NCBI RefSeq assembly: GCF_000245735.1
Contig: NZ_AHTH01000049.1
Coordinates: 1-64,000, forward strand
From: Alishewanella jeotgali KCTC 22429
Lineage (GTDB): Bacteria > Pseudomonadota > Gammaproteobacteria > Enterobacterales > Alteromonadaceae
Reading direction: 5' to 3'
Length of the DNA: 64,000 bases
Positions within the stretch are counted from its first letter, which is position 1; every line of letters starts with the position of its first letter. A model generated the notes under the pieces. It worked only from the letters and a program-made list of their open reading frames with translations. It searched no databases and was not told the DNA's origin. This document shows, in pieces, positions 26,725-34,569 of the stretch. A program made the translations under genes and the position numbers.

Positions 26725-27753
26725 ATGACTTTATTAATCGCTTTTGTGGTGTTATCCATTGCGGTATCTTTTATCTGCTCCATTTTGGAAGCAACCCTGT
26801 TATCCATCACCCCCAGCTATATCGCCCAGCAAAAGCTGGTGCAGCCTAAGCGCTACGAAAAATTAAAACAGCTGAAAGAGAAAATTGACCAGCCGCTGGC
26901 GGCTATCCTGACCCTGAATACTGTGGCCCATACCGTGGGTGCCACCGGTGTTGGTGCGCAGGTCACTATCGTCTTTGGTGACGGCTATCTGGGTATCGCG
27001 TCAGCGGTGATGACGTTATTGATTTTGGTCTTGTCAGAAATTCTGCCAAAAACCATTGGTGCCCGCTACTGGCCTAGTCTGGTGCCGGTATTGCCTGCCA
27101 TGTTGAACACCATGATATTGCTGCTAAAGCCCTTTATCTGGATGTCAGACCAAATTATGAAGCTATTCGGTGGCGGCCAGCACGATCATGATTTACGTCA
27201 GGAGATAAAAGCCCTGACGATTTTAGGCCGTGAGCTGAATAAACTCGACGAAGATGAACAGCGGGTGATTGGCAATATTCTGGATCTGCATGAGATTAAA
27301 GTGCGAGACATTATGACGCCCCGCACCGTTTGTGAGTATGCTAAGCCGGATGAGCCGCTGGCTGAACTGCTGGAACGGGTTAAGAAAGATCAGTATTCAC
27401 GTTATCCGGTACTGGATGATGACGAAGCGCCGTTGGGGATCGTGTTTCGTTACGATATGTTGGAGTTTGCAGAGGGGCAAACCGCAGCTGATATTATGAA
27501 GCCGGTAAAAATTATTCCGGATAAACTCAGTGTGGAACAACTGATGTCGCAGTTGATCCGCGAGCGCCAGCATCTGGCTTTGGTATACGATGAATACGGT
27601 AGTTGGATGGGCTTGGTGACCATGGAGGATGTGATTGAAGCCATTATCGGCCAGCCGATTATGGATGAGACGGATGATATCCCCAATATGCGCCGCTTTG
27701 CCAAGCGCCGCTGGGAGCATAAGCAGAAACAACTGGAAGATGTAAAATCCTGA
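26725..27753 (+). CDS. CNNM (DUF21) and CBS domain membrane protein
   Basis: 342 residues. DUF21/CNNM membrane domain of about four helices (1-150; SFICSILEATLLSITPSY, TLNTVAHTVGATGVGAQV, LSEILPKTIGARYW), then a pair of CBS domains (about 190-310; VRDIMTPRTVCEYAKPDEPL and LVYDEYGSWMGLVTMEDVIE). These proteins, often mislabelled hemolysins, are linked to magnesium and other divalent cation transport or homeostasis; CBS domains bind adenine nucleotides. The C-terminal CorC/HlyC domain of longer relatives is missing, normal for this short subgroup. Confidence 0.92.
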   Translation: MTLLIAFVVLSIAVSFICSILEATLLSITPSYIAQQKLVQPKRYEKLKQLKEKIDQPLAAILTLNTVAHTVGATGVGAQVTIVFGDGYLGIASAVMTLLILVLSEILPKTIGARYWPSLVPVLPAMLNTMILLLKPFIWMSDQIMKLFGGGQHDHDLRQEIKALTILGRELNKLDEDEQRVIGNILDLHEIKVRDIMTPRTVCEYAKPDEPLAELLERVKKDQYSRYPVLDDDEAPLGIVFRYDMLEFAEGQTAADIMKPVKIIPDKLSVEQLMSQLIRERQHLALVYDEYGSWMGLVTMEDVIEAIIGQPIMDETDDIPNMRRFAKRRWEHKQKQLEDVKS

Positions 27754-27755
27754 TC

Positions 27756-27784
27756 TTGCTGCTCAGACAAAGCCTGAGCAGCAA
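27756..27784. terminator. Strong bidirectional hairpin
   Basis: TTGCTGCTCAG (27756-27766) and CTGAGCAGCAA (27774-27784) form a perfect 11-bp stem between the converging CNNM and glutathione-synthetase-like genes. It lies inside the last codons of the latter, including its terminal Cys codons. Confidence 0.75.
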
Positions 27785-29127
27785 CAAGGTTTCAGGCTAA
27801 TCAAATCCAAAGTCGCAGCACCATGACTGATCCCACCCTCCAGGCTGCTGCTGGCTTTGCTACGACAAAGATATCCACCATAGCTGGCGGCCGAGCCCAG
27901 GGTAAAAATACCCAACTCGCTGATGCGGCCAGCGCTGTTATTCTGCAGCAGTTCGCCATGTTTTAGGCTAAAGAAATTTTCACGGCGAATGTTGGCGTGA
28001 ATCGGCACCATCAGCAGATCGGCGCTGTCATAGTGCTGATAGCGTTGCCAGCCTTGCGCATAGCGTGCCACATTGCCACCGCCCTCTTGTTGAGTCTTGT
28101 ACCAGTAGCCGGCGGCTAGTTTGGCGCGGACTGCCTCCGCTGTTAAGTCGGCAACGGCAAAGCTGGGCACCATTAGCTGCTGCAGCAGCTGTAATTGTGC
28201 CGGGCTAAATCCAAAGCGCTGAGCGAGCTGTTGCCGCCCGCTTGGTTGCTGCAGTAATAGTCCCAGTTGATGCTGTAACCATTTGCTGCCGCTTAACTGT
28301 CCTGCCAGATTAGGGCATTGCAGCAGATTCGTATGCTCAAGACTCGCCCGAAATGCCCAGTAATCAGCTGCCTGTGGCAGTGGGTTATAGCCGGTGCGCC
28401 AGTACAATACGCTTACCCGCCGTCCATCTGTCAGATAGAAACCTTTGTCTCCCCGCGCCTGGCCTTGTTGTAACTGGTTTAGGGTCAGCCGTTCGGTCGC
28501 CACGCCGTGCTGGCGGATGGCTTCAGTGAGCAATTGCTGATCAAAGATATTTTGCTCCTGTTCCGCGATGACCATAACCAATAACGCGGGCTGTCCGGCA
28601 GCGTTGGCAATAGCGGCTTCTGCTAACAGCTTCGCCTGAGCGGCCAATGCCGGATTATCGACATAAGGCAGTGGCAATAAGGGCGCCAATAGTTGTTGAT
28701 AGCGTGCACTAAGGGGGCCCATACCGGCGGCAATCGGATTAGATTCGACCCAACGCCATCCGCCTGCGGTTAACAGCAAATCATGCCGGCTTAAGTTGAG
28801 ATTCCGGCTGGTTAAGTGAGCCGGCTCTATCGCAGACAAGGTTCGCCAGATTTCGCCGGGCACTGATGCCGAGTCCTTTAGTGCCCGGGTTTGTTGCAGT
28901 AACCAATAAGGATCACCAGCGATCCGTTCCAGTAAACGTCCAAGTAGCGTAGCCGCCGTCCTTGCCTGTTGCCACTGCGAGGTACTGAGTTGCCAGGGCG
29001 TCAGTGACACCGGCACCGGTACAAAACCGCTGCTCTGTTGCAAACCCAGGCGGGCGTTAATCAGCAACGGTTGCAGTGTAGTAGCCAGTTGCTGAGGTGT
29101 GGCGATTGTTCGCAGCGACTGTGCCAT
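27763..29127 (-). CDS. Eukaryotic-type glutathione synthetase homologue (ATP-grasp)
   Basis: 454 residues from ATG 29127 (an upstream in-frame GTG at 29130 is less likely). It aligns by eye along its length with eukaryotic glutathione synthetase (474 residues in human), which is unrelated to bacterial GshB. Matching segments: LSRHDLLL, VESNPIAAG (Mg ligands E and N), IFDQQLL, YWRTGYNP, LSGSKWLQ (ATP Lys), YKTQQEGGGNVARY (Gly-rich loop with Mg-ligand E), SELGIF, and GYLCRSKA with EGGISHG (substrate Arg/Lys and Ala-rich-loop region). So it is probably an active ATP-dependent ligase joining gamma-glutamylcysteine, or a similar acid, to glycine. It ends PCCCSGFV. It overlaps the permease gene by one base, so the two are co-expressed. 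A different thiol-peptide product is possible. Confidence 0.85.
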   Translation of the reverse strand: MAQSLRTIATPQQLATTLQPLLINARLGLQQSSGFVPVPVSLTPWQLSTSQWQQARTAATLLGRLLERIAGDPYWLLQQTRALKDSASVPGEIWRTLSAIEPAHLTSRNLNLSRHDLLLTAGGWRWVESNPIAAGMGPLSARYQQLLAPLLPLPYVDNPALAAQAKLLAEAAIANAAGQPALLVMVIAEQEQNIFDQQLLTEAIRQHGVATERLTLNQLQQGQARGDKGFYLTDGRRVSVLYWRTGYNPLPQAADYWAFRASLEHTNLLQCPNLAGQLSGSKWLQHQLGLLLQQPSGRQQLAQRFGFSPAQLQLLQQLMVPSFAVADLTAEAVRAKLAAGYWYKTQQEGGGNVARYAQGWQRYQHYDSADLLMVPIHANIRRENFFSLKHGELLQNNSAGRISELGIFTLGSAASYGGYLCRSKASSSLEGGISHGAATLDLISLKPCCCSGFV

Positions 29128-30041
29128 CACAGACTCCCTACCGGTAACAGCAGATCAATGGCAATACCGGTACTGCAGGCAGTAACAAGCACCACACCAA
29201 TAAATGCCAACAGCAGCGGCCATTGAAAGATCTTTTTCAGGATAATCAGCTCGGGCAAACTGGCACCGGCACCGCCGATTGTTAGCGCCATAACGCTGCC
29301 ATAGCTCATGCCTTTACCCACTAAACTTAGTGCCAGCGGGATCATCGAACTGGCACGAACATACAGCGGAATGCCAATCACAGCGGCCAGCGGGATCAGG
29401 TACAGGCTATTGCTACTACTTAAACTGGCAAAGAATTCGGCTGGTACATAGCCATGGATCACCGCACCCGCCAGTACACCAAGCATTAAATGTGGCAGAA
29501 AGCTGCGGGTATCTTTAACTGCCCGCAGCCATAAGCGGCTCCAGTACTGCCATGACCAATACTTTATCGCTACTGTTGCGCCAGCGCTGTTGCAGCAAGG
29601 CCGCTCTGCTGCTGGTAGCCTAACGTAACGGGAAAAGCCCAGTTGTGATAACAGCAGGCCAGACAAGACCGCGATGCTAAGCACGCCCGTTGCGTATAGC
29701 AGAGTGAGTTTGGCGCCAAACACGGAAAACAGCAGGGCAACCAGGATTGGATTAAGCAACGGAGAGGTCAGTAAGAACGTCATCACCGGGCCAAAGGCTG
29801 CATTGGCACGCAACATACCGACTAACATCGGCAGAGTGGAGCAGCTGCAAAAGGGTGTAATAGCGCCTAGGGCTGCGGCGGTAAAATAACCTTTGCCACC
29901 GGCCAATAAGGCCTGGATCCGCTGCGCCGGAAAGCGATCCTGCAGCTGGTACACCAGCATACTGATTACGACAAAAAGTATCAGCAGCTCGCTAAGGGTA
30001 CCGATAAAAAATTGCACACTGGCATAAAACGCATCTGACAT
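29127..30041 (-). CDS. ArsP/YraQ-type permease (DUF318)
   Basis: 304 residues, eight or more membrane helices. The diagnostic TPFCSCSTLPMLVGML motif (about 75-90) with its Cys pair and the mirrored IPLYVRASSMIPLALSLVG segment in the second half mark the permease family that includes ArsP, an exporter of trivalent organoarsenicals. A cytoplasmic loop holds a further Cys pair (ERPCCNSAG). ATG 30041 follows a TGGAGGTTTT ribosome site and was preferred to the start at 30068. It is the first gene of an operon with the glutathione-synthetase-like gene and faces an ArsR-type regulator. The substrate is inferred only. Confidence 0.88.
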   Translation of the reverse strand: MSDAFYASVQFFIGTLSELLILFVVISMLVYQLQDRFPAQRIQALLAGGKGYFTAAALGAITPFCSCSTLPMLVGMLRANAAFGPVMTFLLTSPLLNPILVALLFSVFGAKLTLLYATGVLSIAVLSGLLLSQLGFSRYVRLPAAERPCCNSAGATVAIKYWSWQYWSRLWLRAVKDTRSFLPHLMLGVLAGAVIHGYVPAEFFASLSSSNSLYLIPLAAVIGIPLYVRASSMIPLALSLVGKGMSYGSVMALTIGGAGASLPELIILKKIFQWPLLLAFIGVVLVTACSTGIAIDLLLPVGSL

Positions 30042-30074
30042 AAAACCTCCACAGGTTAGTAAGCACACTGATAT

Positions 30075-30098
30075 ATATTTCCGTGATCATAGAAATAT
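30075..30098. promoter_or_regulatory. Palindromic operator between ArsR and permease genes
   Basis: A 24-bp near-perfect inverted repeat: ATATTTC at the left, GAAATAT at the right, centred on TGATCA (30084-30089), with mismatches only at the two inner pairs. AT-rich sites of this shape bind ArsR/SmtB dimers. It lies 34 bases upstream of the permease start and about 110 bases upstream of the regulator start. Further ATATTTC-like half sites follow at about 30099-30136. Confidence 0.6.
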
Positions 30099-30206
30099 AA
30101 TATTTCGACAAATATGGAAGTGTCAAATGATATTTCTAAGTTTGTGGAAGTTTCTCTGGGGGGGCGTTACACTGGCGCTGTTAGCAACTCAGGAAGTGGA
30201 GTAAAG

Positions 30207-30536
30207 ATGAGTCTGGAATTGGAGCAGGCTGCAGCACAGCTGGCAGAACTAGGGCATCCGACCCGATTAGGCATTTTTCGGATTTTGGTTCGCGCTGGTC
30301 ATCAGGGCGTCGCGGTTGGCGAGATCCAGCAAGCTTTGGATATCCCTAATTCAACGCTGTCACATCATTTAAGCCGGATGACCAAAGTCGGTTTAATGGC
30401 GCAACGCCGGGATGGCCGCACCTTATATTGTAGTTTGCTCTTTAATAACGTCGAGACCTTGTTAGCATTTTTATATGATGAGTGTTGCCTCGGTTTGCCC
30501 TCGGCTACAGTCCCGCAAAGCAGTTGTTGTGACTAA
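30207..30536 (+). CDS. ArsR/SmtB family transcriptional regulator
   Basis: 109 residues from ATG 30207, preceded by a GGAG ribosome site; the longer frame from 30114 covers probable operator DNA and was rejected. Winged helix: LGHPTRLGIFRILVRAG, then IPNSTLSHHLSRMTKVGLMA (recognition helix) and the wing RRDGRTLYCSL. The C-terminus has two Cys pairs (DECCLG and SSCCD), suited to bind As(III), Sb(III) or another soft metal, rather than the CxC in the recognition helix of classical ArsR. It should repress the divergent permease/ligase operon and release on metalloid binding. Confidence 0.88.
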   Translation: MSLELEQAAAQLAELGHPTRLGIFRILVRAGHQGVAVGEIQQALDIPNSTLSHHLSRMTKVGLMAQRRDGRTLYCSLLFNNVETLLAFLYDECCLGLPSATVPQSSCCD

Positions 30537-30542
30537 TACTGG

Positions 30543-31460
30543 CTAGCACTGCTGTAAAAAGTGACGATAGACAGAAGCACTTTGCTTTGGGATCTCCAGC
30601 ATCGGTAAATGGCCAATCCCTTCAAAAACCTGCAGTTGGAGTTGGGGTAGCTGTTGCTGCCAAAACGCCGCAGCACTGATATCGATAATTCTGTCTTGTT
30701 CGCCCCAACATAATAAAACCGGTACTTTAATCTGCGCCAGCTCTGCCGCTGTTAAGCGGGCATCGAAAAAATCGGCAAAAATAGCGGCTAGTAGTGGCCG
30801 CTGTCGCTGGTAGCGGCAGGCAATGCCTTTTAGCATCAGCTGTGGAATATAAGGGGGCCGGGCCATCGATAGGGCGTAAAATCGCTTAAAGTCGGCATAA
30901 TTCAGCTGTAAAAACGGGTTTAAGCCCTGGCGTACCTGCTGCTCTAACTGGCTAGGGGTAGCAGAGCTAAGACCGGCTGGATCTTGTAGTGCCAGCGAGA
31001 GCACCTGCTCCGGATAGCGGCTGGCAAAGACGGTGGCTAAAAAACCGCCCATCGAATTCCCAATCAGATGCACCTGTGGCAGGTGCAGCGTCGCCAACAA
31101 TAATGCCAGTCGCTCTGCTTGTCTGGGCATACTATGATTGGCATCAGCGGCAAAGGGTGTTTCACCATGACCAGGTAAGTCTGGGATCAGTAACTGATAG
31201 TGACGCCGCAGCTGACGGGCAAAACGCAGCCAGATACTTTTATCGGCGCTAAAGCCATGTAGCAATACCAGTGTTGGTTTACCGGGGTTAGCATACCAAT
31301 AATAGCTGATGGTCAGCTCGCCGATATTAGCCTGCCTGCGGCGCAGGCCATAACAGTAGGCTTCGGCAGCCATGCTTTGTTGGTACAACCATAAACCGAA
31401 TTGGGCCCGACGGCTGCAGCAAGGGCTGGCTGATGATGTCGTGCTGTGACTAAAGTCCAT
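30543..31460 (-). CDS. Alpha/beta-fold hydrolase
   Basis: 305 residues. The fold is shown by LVLLHGFSADKSIWLRFA (oxyanion HG), the nucleophile elbow GNSMGG, the acid in LLCWGEQDRIID and the catalytic His in IGHLPMLE. The spacing fits lipases, esterases and C-C hydrolases of the MhpC/lysophospholipase type; the substrate is unknown. The N-terminal 45 residues are unusual (SPCCSRRAQFGL with a Cys pair) and may form a membrane-proximal helix. It converges on the ArsR gene with a gap of only six bases, so their transcripts may overlap. Confidence 0.9.
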   Translation of the reverse strand: MDFSHSTTSSASPCCSRRAQFGLWLYQQSMAAEAYCYGLRRRQANIGELTISYYWYANPGKPTLVLLHGFSADKSIWLRFARQLRRHYQLLIPDLPGHGETPFAADANHSMPRQAERLALLLATLHLPQVHLIGNSMGGFLATVFASRYPEQVLSLALQDPAGLSSATPSQLEQQVRQGLNPFLQLNYADFKRFYALSMARPPYIPQLMLKGIACRYQRQRPLLAAIFADFFDARLTAAELAQIKVPVLLCWGEQDRIIDISAAAFWQQQLPQLQLQVFEGIGHLPMLEIPKQSASVYRHFLQQC

Positions 31461-31530
31461 TTTTCTGCCAGGTGTCTAACGGATGAAAACCCACTTTAGC
31501 CGGTCAGTCGCCAGAGGTAAAGCGTTGAAG

Positions 31531-31553
31531 TACCGCCGGTTAGCCCGGCGGTA
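31531..31553. terminator. Hairpin after fasciclin gene
   Basis: TACCGCCGG (31531-31539) pairs with CCGGCGGTA (31545-31553). It lies just past the fasciclin-gene stop on the minus strand; a U run is poor. Confidence 0.5.
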
Positions 31554-31565
31554 GAGGATGCAGAA

Positions 31566-32051
31566 TTAGTTAGATGGCATTACCACGGTATCTAACACAT
31601 GGATCACACCATTACTGGTCTCTATGTCGGTGGCGATAACTTTGGCGCCGTTAACAAAGACATTGCCGTCTTTCACTTCAATGTTAAGATCCTGCCCCTG
31701 TACGGTCTTGGCTGATGTCAGATTAACCACGTCAGCGGCCATCACTTTACCGGCTACCACATGGTAAGTCAGAACATTGGTCAGTGCAGCTTTGTCCGCC
31801 ACCAGCGCGTTCAAATCAGCCGCCGGGATCTTGGCAAAGGCGTCATCATTAGGTGCGAACACGGTGAAGGGGCCTTTGCCTTTCAGGGTGTCGACTAAGT
31901 CAGCGGCCTGAACAGCTGTAACCAAGGTGGTAAAGCTGCCAGCGGCAACCGCGGTATCAACGATGTCCGCTTTTTTCTTAGCATAAGCTTCAGCAGTAAA
32001 CAGCAAAGAGCCAGCAAGCAATGAATAAGCGAACAATTGTGACAGTTTCAT
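31566..32051 (-). CDS. Fasciclin domain secreted protein
   Basis: 161 residues. Signal peptide about 1-24 (ending EAYA), then one fasciclin (FAS1) domain: [20 protein letters not shown], then [20 protein letters not shown] and the H-box-like [11 protein letters not shown], ending in [15 protein letters not shown]. Bacterial single-domain FAS1 proteins are periplasmic or secreted and take part in adhesion; some are stress-induced. ATG 32051 has an AGGAAACACT ribosome region. It appears monocistronic. Confidence 0.93.
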   Translation of the reverse strand: MKLSQLFAYSLLAGSLLFTAEAYAKKKADIVDTAVAAGSFTTLVTAVQAADLVDTLKGKGPFTVFAPNDDAFAKIPAADLNALVADKAALTNVLTYHVVAGKVMAADVVNLTSAKTVQGQDLNIEVKDGNVFVNGAKVIATDIETSNGVIHVLDTVVMPSN

Positions 32052-32304
32052 AGTGTTTCCTTTTTCAACTTAGGTTGGGGTAGGGCGCGACAACACTAAT
32101 ACTCGCGCCTGGTTCCTGTGATAAAACGCCAGTTGTTTACAAAAGGATCAGATTTATATTTTTTCGGAACATGTAAACTGGATGAAAAGCATGCGCGTAA
32201 GCAGGCAGCGCTTAAATACGATCACTTCACTCAAAGCAAAATGATGTAGGTTCAACGCCTATTTTTTACAGCGATCCAGTACCTGTCTGACCAGTATGCA
32301 GTGC

Positions 32305-33063
32305 TTAATCCCGCTTAATGCAGACAAAAAGCGCATTGCCGGCGTGCTGATCCCAGGCTTGGATCCGCTGATAGTCGTGTGCAAGGATCTGAATGTCGAA
32401 GTAGGGGGCGAGAAGTTCGGCGAGCTCGGTAAAGCTTACTGCAACCATTGGATGTTCATCCTGCCAGTATTCCTGCTCCAGCTTTGTGGTTTTGCTGATC
32501 TTAAGTTTCAGCGCTTGTTGCTCACCCGAACCACTGTAGTACCAGGCAGAGGCAAAATCAAAACGGGCGTTTTGATAATAAGTGCTATGACTTACCGCGC
32601 TGAGATTACAGATCTTAGTTTTGTCTACGGCGTTAAAGCAGAAGACGCCACCCGGTGTTAATGCCCGATAAACCCGCGCAATGCAGTCAGCCAGCAGTTC
32701 CAGAGTACCGGTATAGTGAATGGAATACAAAAAGCAGGTTATTAAATCAACAGGTTGCGCAAGTTCAAACCGGCACATATCACCTAACAGGAACTTCGCC
32801 TCGGGACAGCGCGTTCTGGCCAGCGTCAGCATCGGTTGATTTAAGTCTAATCCTTGAGACTGAAAACCCGCATCAATGAAATGCCGGATATGCGGCCCGG
32901 TACCACAGGCCAGATCCAGATGCTGCAAGCCGGCATTGCCAAACAGTTGTTGTAGGCGGATGATGCCCTGGCTTTGCTGCAAATAGTTAATATCGCAGCA
33001 CATCAGGTCATAATAGCCCGACAGATCGGTGTAAAGTGCGTTAGTAGCCTGCATTTTGAGCAT
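32305..33063 (-). CDS. Class I SAM-dependent methyltransferase
   Basis: About 252 residues from ATG 33063 (an alternative ATG is at 33054). The longer frame to 33213 would read through tandem repeat DNA and the IS end and is rejected. Motif I LDLACGTGPHIRHFIDAG binds S-adenosylmethionine; GLDLNQPML (motif II acidic end), GDMCRF and VYRALTPGGVFCFN follow in the right order. Substrate unknown; the overall form resembles small-molecule methyltransferases of the UbiE/TylM1 kind. The IS110-type element lies about 130 bases upstream and may have replaced its natural promoter region. Confidence 0.85.
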   Translation of the reverse strand: MLKMQATNALYTDLSGYYDLMCCDINYLQQSQGIIRLQQLFGNAGLQHLDLACGTGPHIRHFIDAGFQSQGLDLNQPMLTLARTRCPEAKFLLGDMCRFELAQPVDLITCFLYSIHYTGTLELLADCIARVYRALTPGGVFCFNAVDKTKICNLSAVSHSTYYQNARFDFASAWYYSGSGEQQALKLKISKTTKLEQEYWQDEHPMVAVSFTELAELLAPYFDIQILAHDYQRIQAWDQHAGNALFVCIKRD

Positions 33064-33140
33064 CGGGCAGCAAAAGGTGGCGCATTTTATAGCAGTTTTA
33101 CGCAACTGCGAAATAAAACTCTGCATGGTTCGACCAAACT

Positions 33141-33193
33141 GGTCGTACCGGTACCGGAGTGCTGTGGAAAAAGTGGTCAGACCGGTACCGGAG
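33141..33193 (+). repeat. 34-bp tandem repeat interrupted by the IS110-type element
   Basis: Unit 1 (33141-33174) starts GGTCGTACCGGTACCGGAG and continues TGCTGTGGAAAAAGT. Unit 2 starts at 33175 with GGTCAGACCGGTACCGGAG; its second part, TGCTGTGGATAAGTG, is found on the far side of the insertion at 34626-34640. Each unit holds the 10-bp palindrome CCGGTACCGG (33148-33157 and 33182-33191). Such palindromic repeats resemble REP-like targets used by IS1111-type elements. Confidence 0.75.
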
Positions 33194-33244
33194 AATAATA
33201 TGAACGCCTCCACTAAAGCGTCAGGGGCGGTTATCTGAAAAGAT

Positions 33245-33311
33245 GGATACCCCTGGTCACGGCATCGTGTGCCAAAATGGTCGTTATTAACGACAGACAG
33301 CAGGGGTATCC
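33245..33311 (+). promoter_or_regulatory. Structured 5' leader of the transposase gene
   Basis: GGATACCCCTG (33245-33255) is perfectly complementary to CAGGGGTATCC (33301-33311), which ends four bases before the transposase ATG. Inside lies a second hairpin, GTCGTT-ATT-AACGAC (33280-33294). The folded leader would sequester the ribosome site and could keep transposase expression low, or protect against read-through from outside promoters. Confidence 0.6.
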
Positions 33312-33314
33312 GAG

Positions 33315-34331
33315 ATGAAGCTTAATGTATTCGGCGTTGATATTGCAAAAGATGTTTTTCAAATCCACTGGGTAGACAAAGCAGGCAAAGCGCGCTCAGA
33401 GAAGGTGAAACGACAGCACTTTTTGGAGTGGTTCAGCAATAAGACGTCATCACTGATTGCCATGGAAGCCTGCAGTGGTGCGCATCACTGGGGCCGCTGT
33501 TTTCAGCAGATGGGGCACCAGGTACGGTTAATTGCTGCCCATAAAGTCAAACCCTTTGTTATTGGCAATAAGAATGACATGGTCGATGCTCAGGCGATTT
33601 GGACCGCAGTACAGCAACCCCAGATGCGTTTTGTGGCAGTAAAAAGTGTTGAGCAGCAAGCAGCACTCGCGGCACACCGGATGCGCGAGTATCTGATAAA
33701 AACCCGTACGGGTAGCATCAATGCAGTAAGAGGCTTTTTGGCTGAGTTTGGACTGGTCATAGCGAAAGGCAGAGCGGCTTTTAAACGTGAGATAGCCGGC
33801 TGCCTGGAGACGTTATCACAAAGTGTTCCCAAGGAATTCGTTGACCGGTTATATGAGCGCCTGGCCTATATCAACAAACTGGATGAGGATATTGCCGGGT
33901 TAGAGCAGCACATTACGGCTTACTTTAAGCGTTGTCCGCAATGTCAGCGGCTGGGTAAGGTGCCGGGTATTGGCGTATTAAGTGCGACGGCTATTGTTGC
34001 CACCGTAGGTGATGTCAGCCAGTTTAAATCAGGACGTGAGCTCTCCGCCTGGTTGGGCTTAGTCCCGAAACAAACGGGCTCAGGCGGCAAAGTAAAGCTT
34101 CATGGCATTAGCAAACGGGGCGATACCTATGTGCGGACCTTATTGGTACACGGCGCCCGCTCGGCCATCACACATAATAAACACCCAAGTGAGTGGTTGC
34201 AGGGGCTCCTTATTCGTAGGCCAAAGAATGTGGTACTTCTGGCGTTAGCCAATAAAACAGCCAGAGTTGTTTGGGCATTGTTAAGCAAAGACGTCGAGTA
34301 CGACGAGAACCTGTATTCACAGGTGAGTTAA
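33315..34331 (+). CDS. IS110 family transposase (DEDD/Ser recombinase)
   Basis: 338 residues. N-terminal RuvC-like DEDD domain: D9 (GVDIAKD), E51 (AMEACSG), D88 and D91 (NKNDMVDAQ). C-terminal transposase_20 domain: LGKVPGIGVLSATAIVATVG, then LSAWLGLVPKQTGSGGK with the presumed catalytic S257, and GISKRGDTYVRTLLVHGARS. Both halves are intact and no frame break is seen, so the element may be active. The family acts as an RNA-guided recombinase. Confidence 0.95.
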   Translation: MKLNVFGVDIAKDVFQIHWVDKAGKARSEKVKRQHFLEWFSNKTSSLIAMEACSGAHHWGRCFQQMGHQVRLIAAHKVKPFVIGNKNDMVDAQAIWTAVQQPQMRFVAVKSVEQQAALAAHRMREYLIKTRTGSINAVRGFLAEFGLVIAKGRAAFKREIAGCLETLSQSVPKEFVDRLYERLAYINKLDEDIAGLEQHITAYFKRCPQCQRLGKVPGIGVLSATAIVATVGDVSQFKSGRELSAWLGLVPKQTGSGGKVKLHGISKRGDTYVRTLLVHGARSAITHNKHPSEWLQGLLIRRPKNVVLLALANKTARVVWALLSKDVEYDENLYSQVS

Positions 34332-34446
34332 TCGAAGCCGGTTAACCATAATGATTAACGATAAATGATGTAAAACTGTTTAGCGCGAAAACGTTCGCAA
34401 CGATTTGTCAGGGCGCCTGACGTGTGATGAAAATTGGTAAGACCAT

Positions 34447-34569
34447 ACTTTAGTAACCTGGGCACAGCAAGGGTTTAAATACCGTCCGGAGTGTAAGGAC
34501 TAAAGTCGCGGAAATCATTAGGGTCAGCGGGGGCGCGCCCCGCATTAATAAGACCGGATATAGTGCCGC
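34447..34569 (+). ncRNA. Predicted bridge/seekRNA of the IS110-type element
   Basis: Located between the transposase stop and the right end. First loop: the stem ACTTTAGT (34447-34454) / ACTAAAGT (34499-34506) encloses CACAGCA (34463-34469), the complement of the target right half TGCTGTG, and CCGGAGTG (34486-34493), identical to the target left half CCGG plus the AG core plus TG. Second loop: GCGG (34508-34511) / CCGC (34566-34569) outside, with GGTC/GACC and the strong hairpin GCGGGG-GCGCG-CCCCGC (34527-34543) inside. Its sides hold ATCATT (34514-34519), nearly complementary to the left-end AATAAT, and ATATAG (34558-34563), identical to the right end plus core. Target loop before donor loop is the known order in IS110 bridge RNAs. 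True RNA ends are not determined. Confidence 0.7.

Noticed and set aside
27763..27790. Terminal CCC of the glutathione-synthetase-like protein as a metal-binding tail
   Set aside because: The three Cys codons lie in the stem of a strong terminator hairpin, so they may be imposed by that structure; I do not use them as evidence of function.
33064..33213. N-terminal extension of the methyltransferase frame up to 33213
   Set aside because: It would be encoded by the 34-bp repeats and the IS end; the SAM domain and conserved sequence start after ATG 33063/33054.
33245..33311. GGATACCCCTG / CAGGGGTATCC as the terminal inverted repeats of the IS
   Set aside because: Both arms lie on the same side of the transposase gene. 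The real paired ends are the 14-bp repeats at 33198-33211 and 34610-34623.
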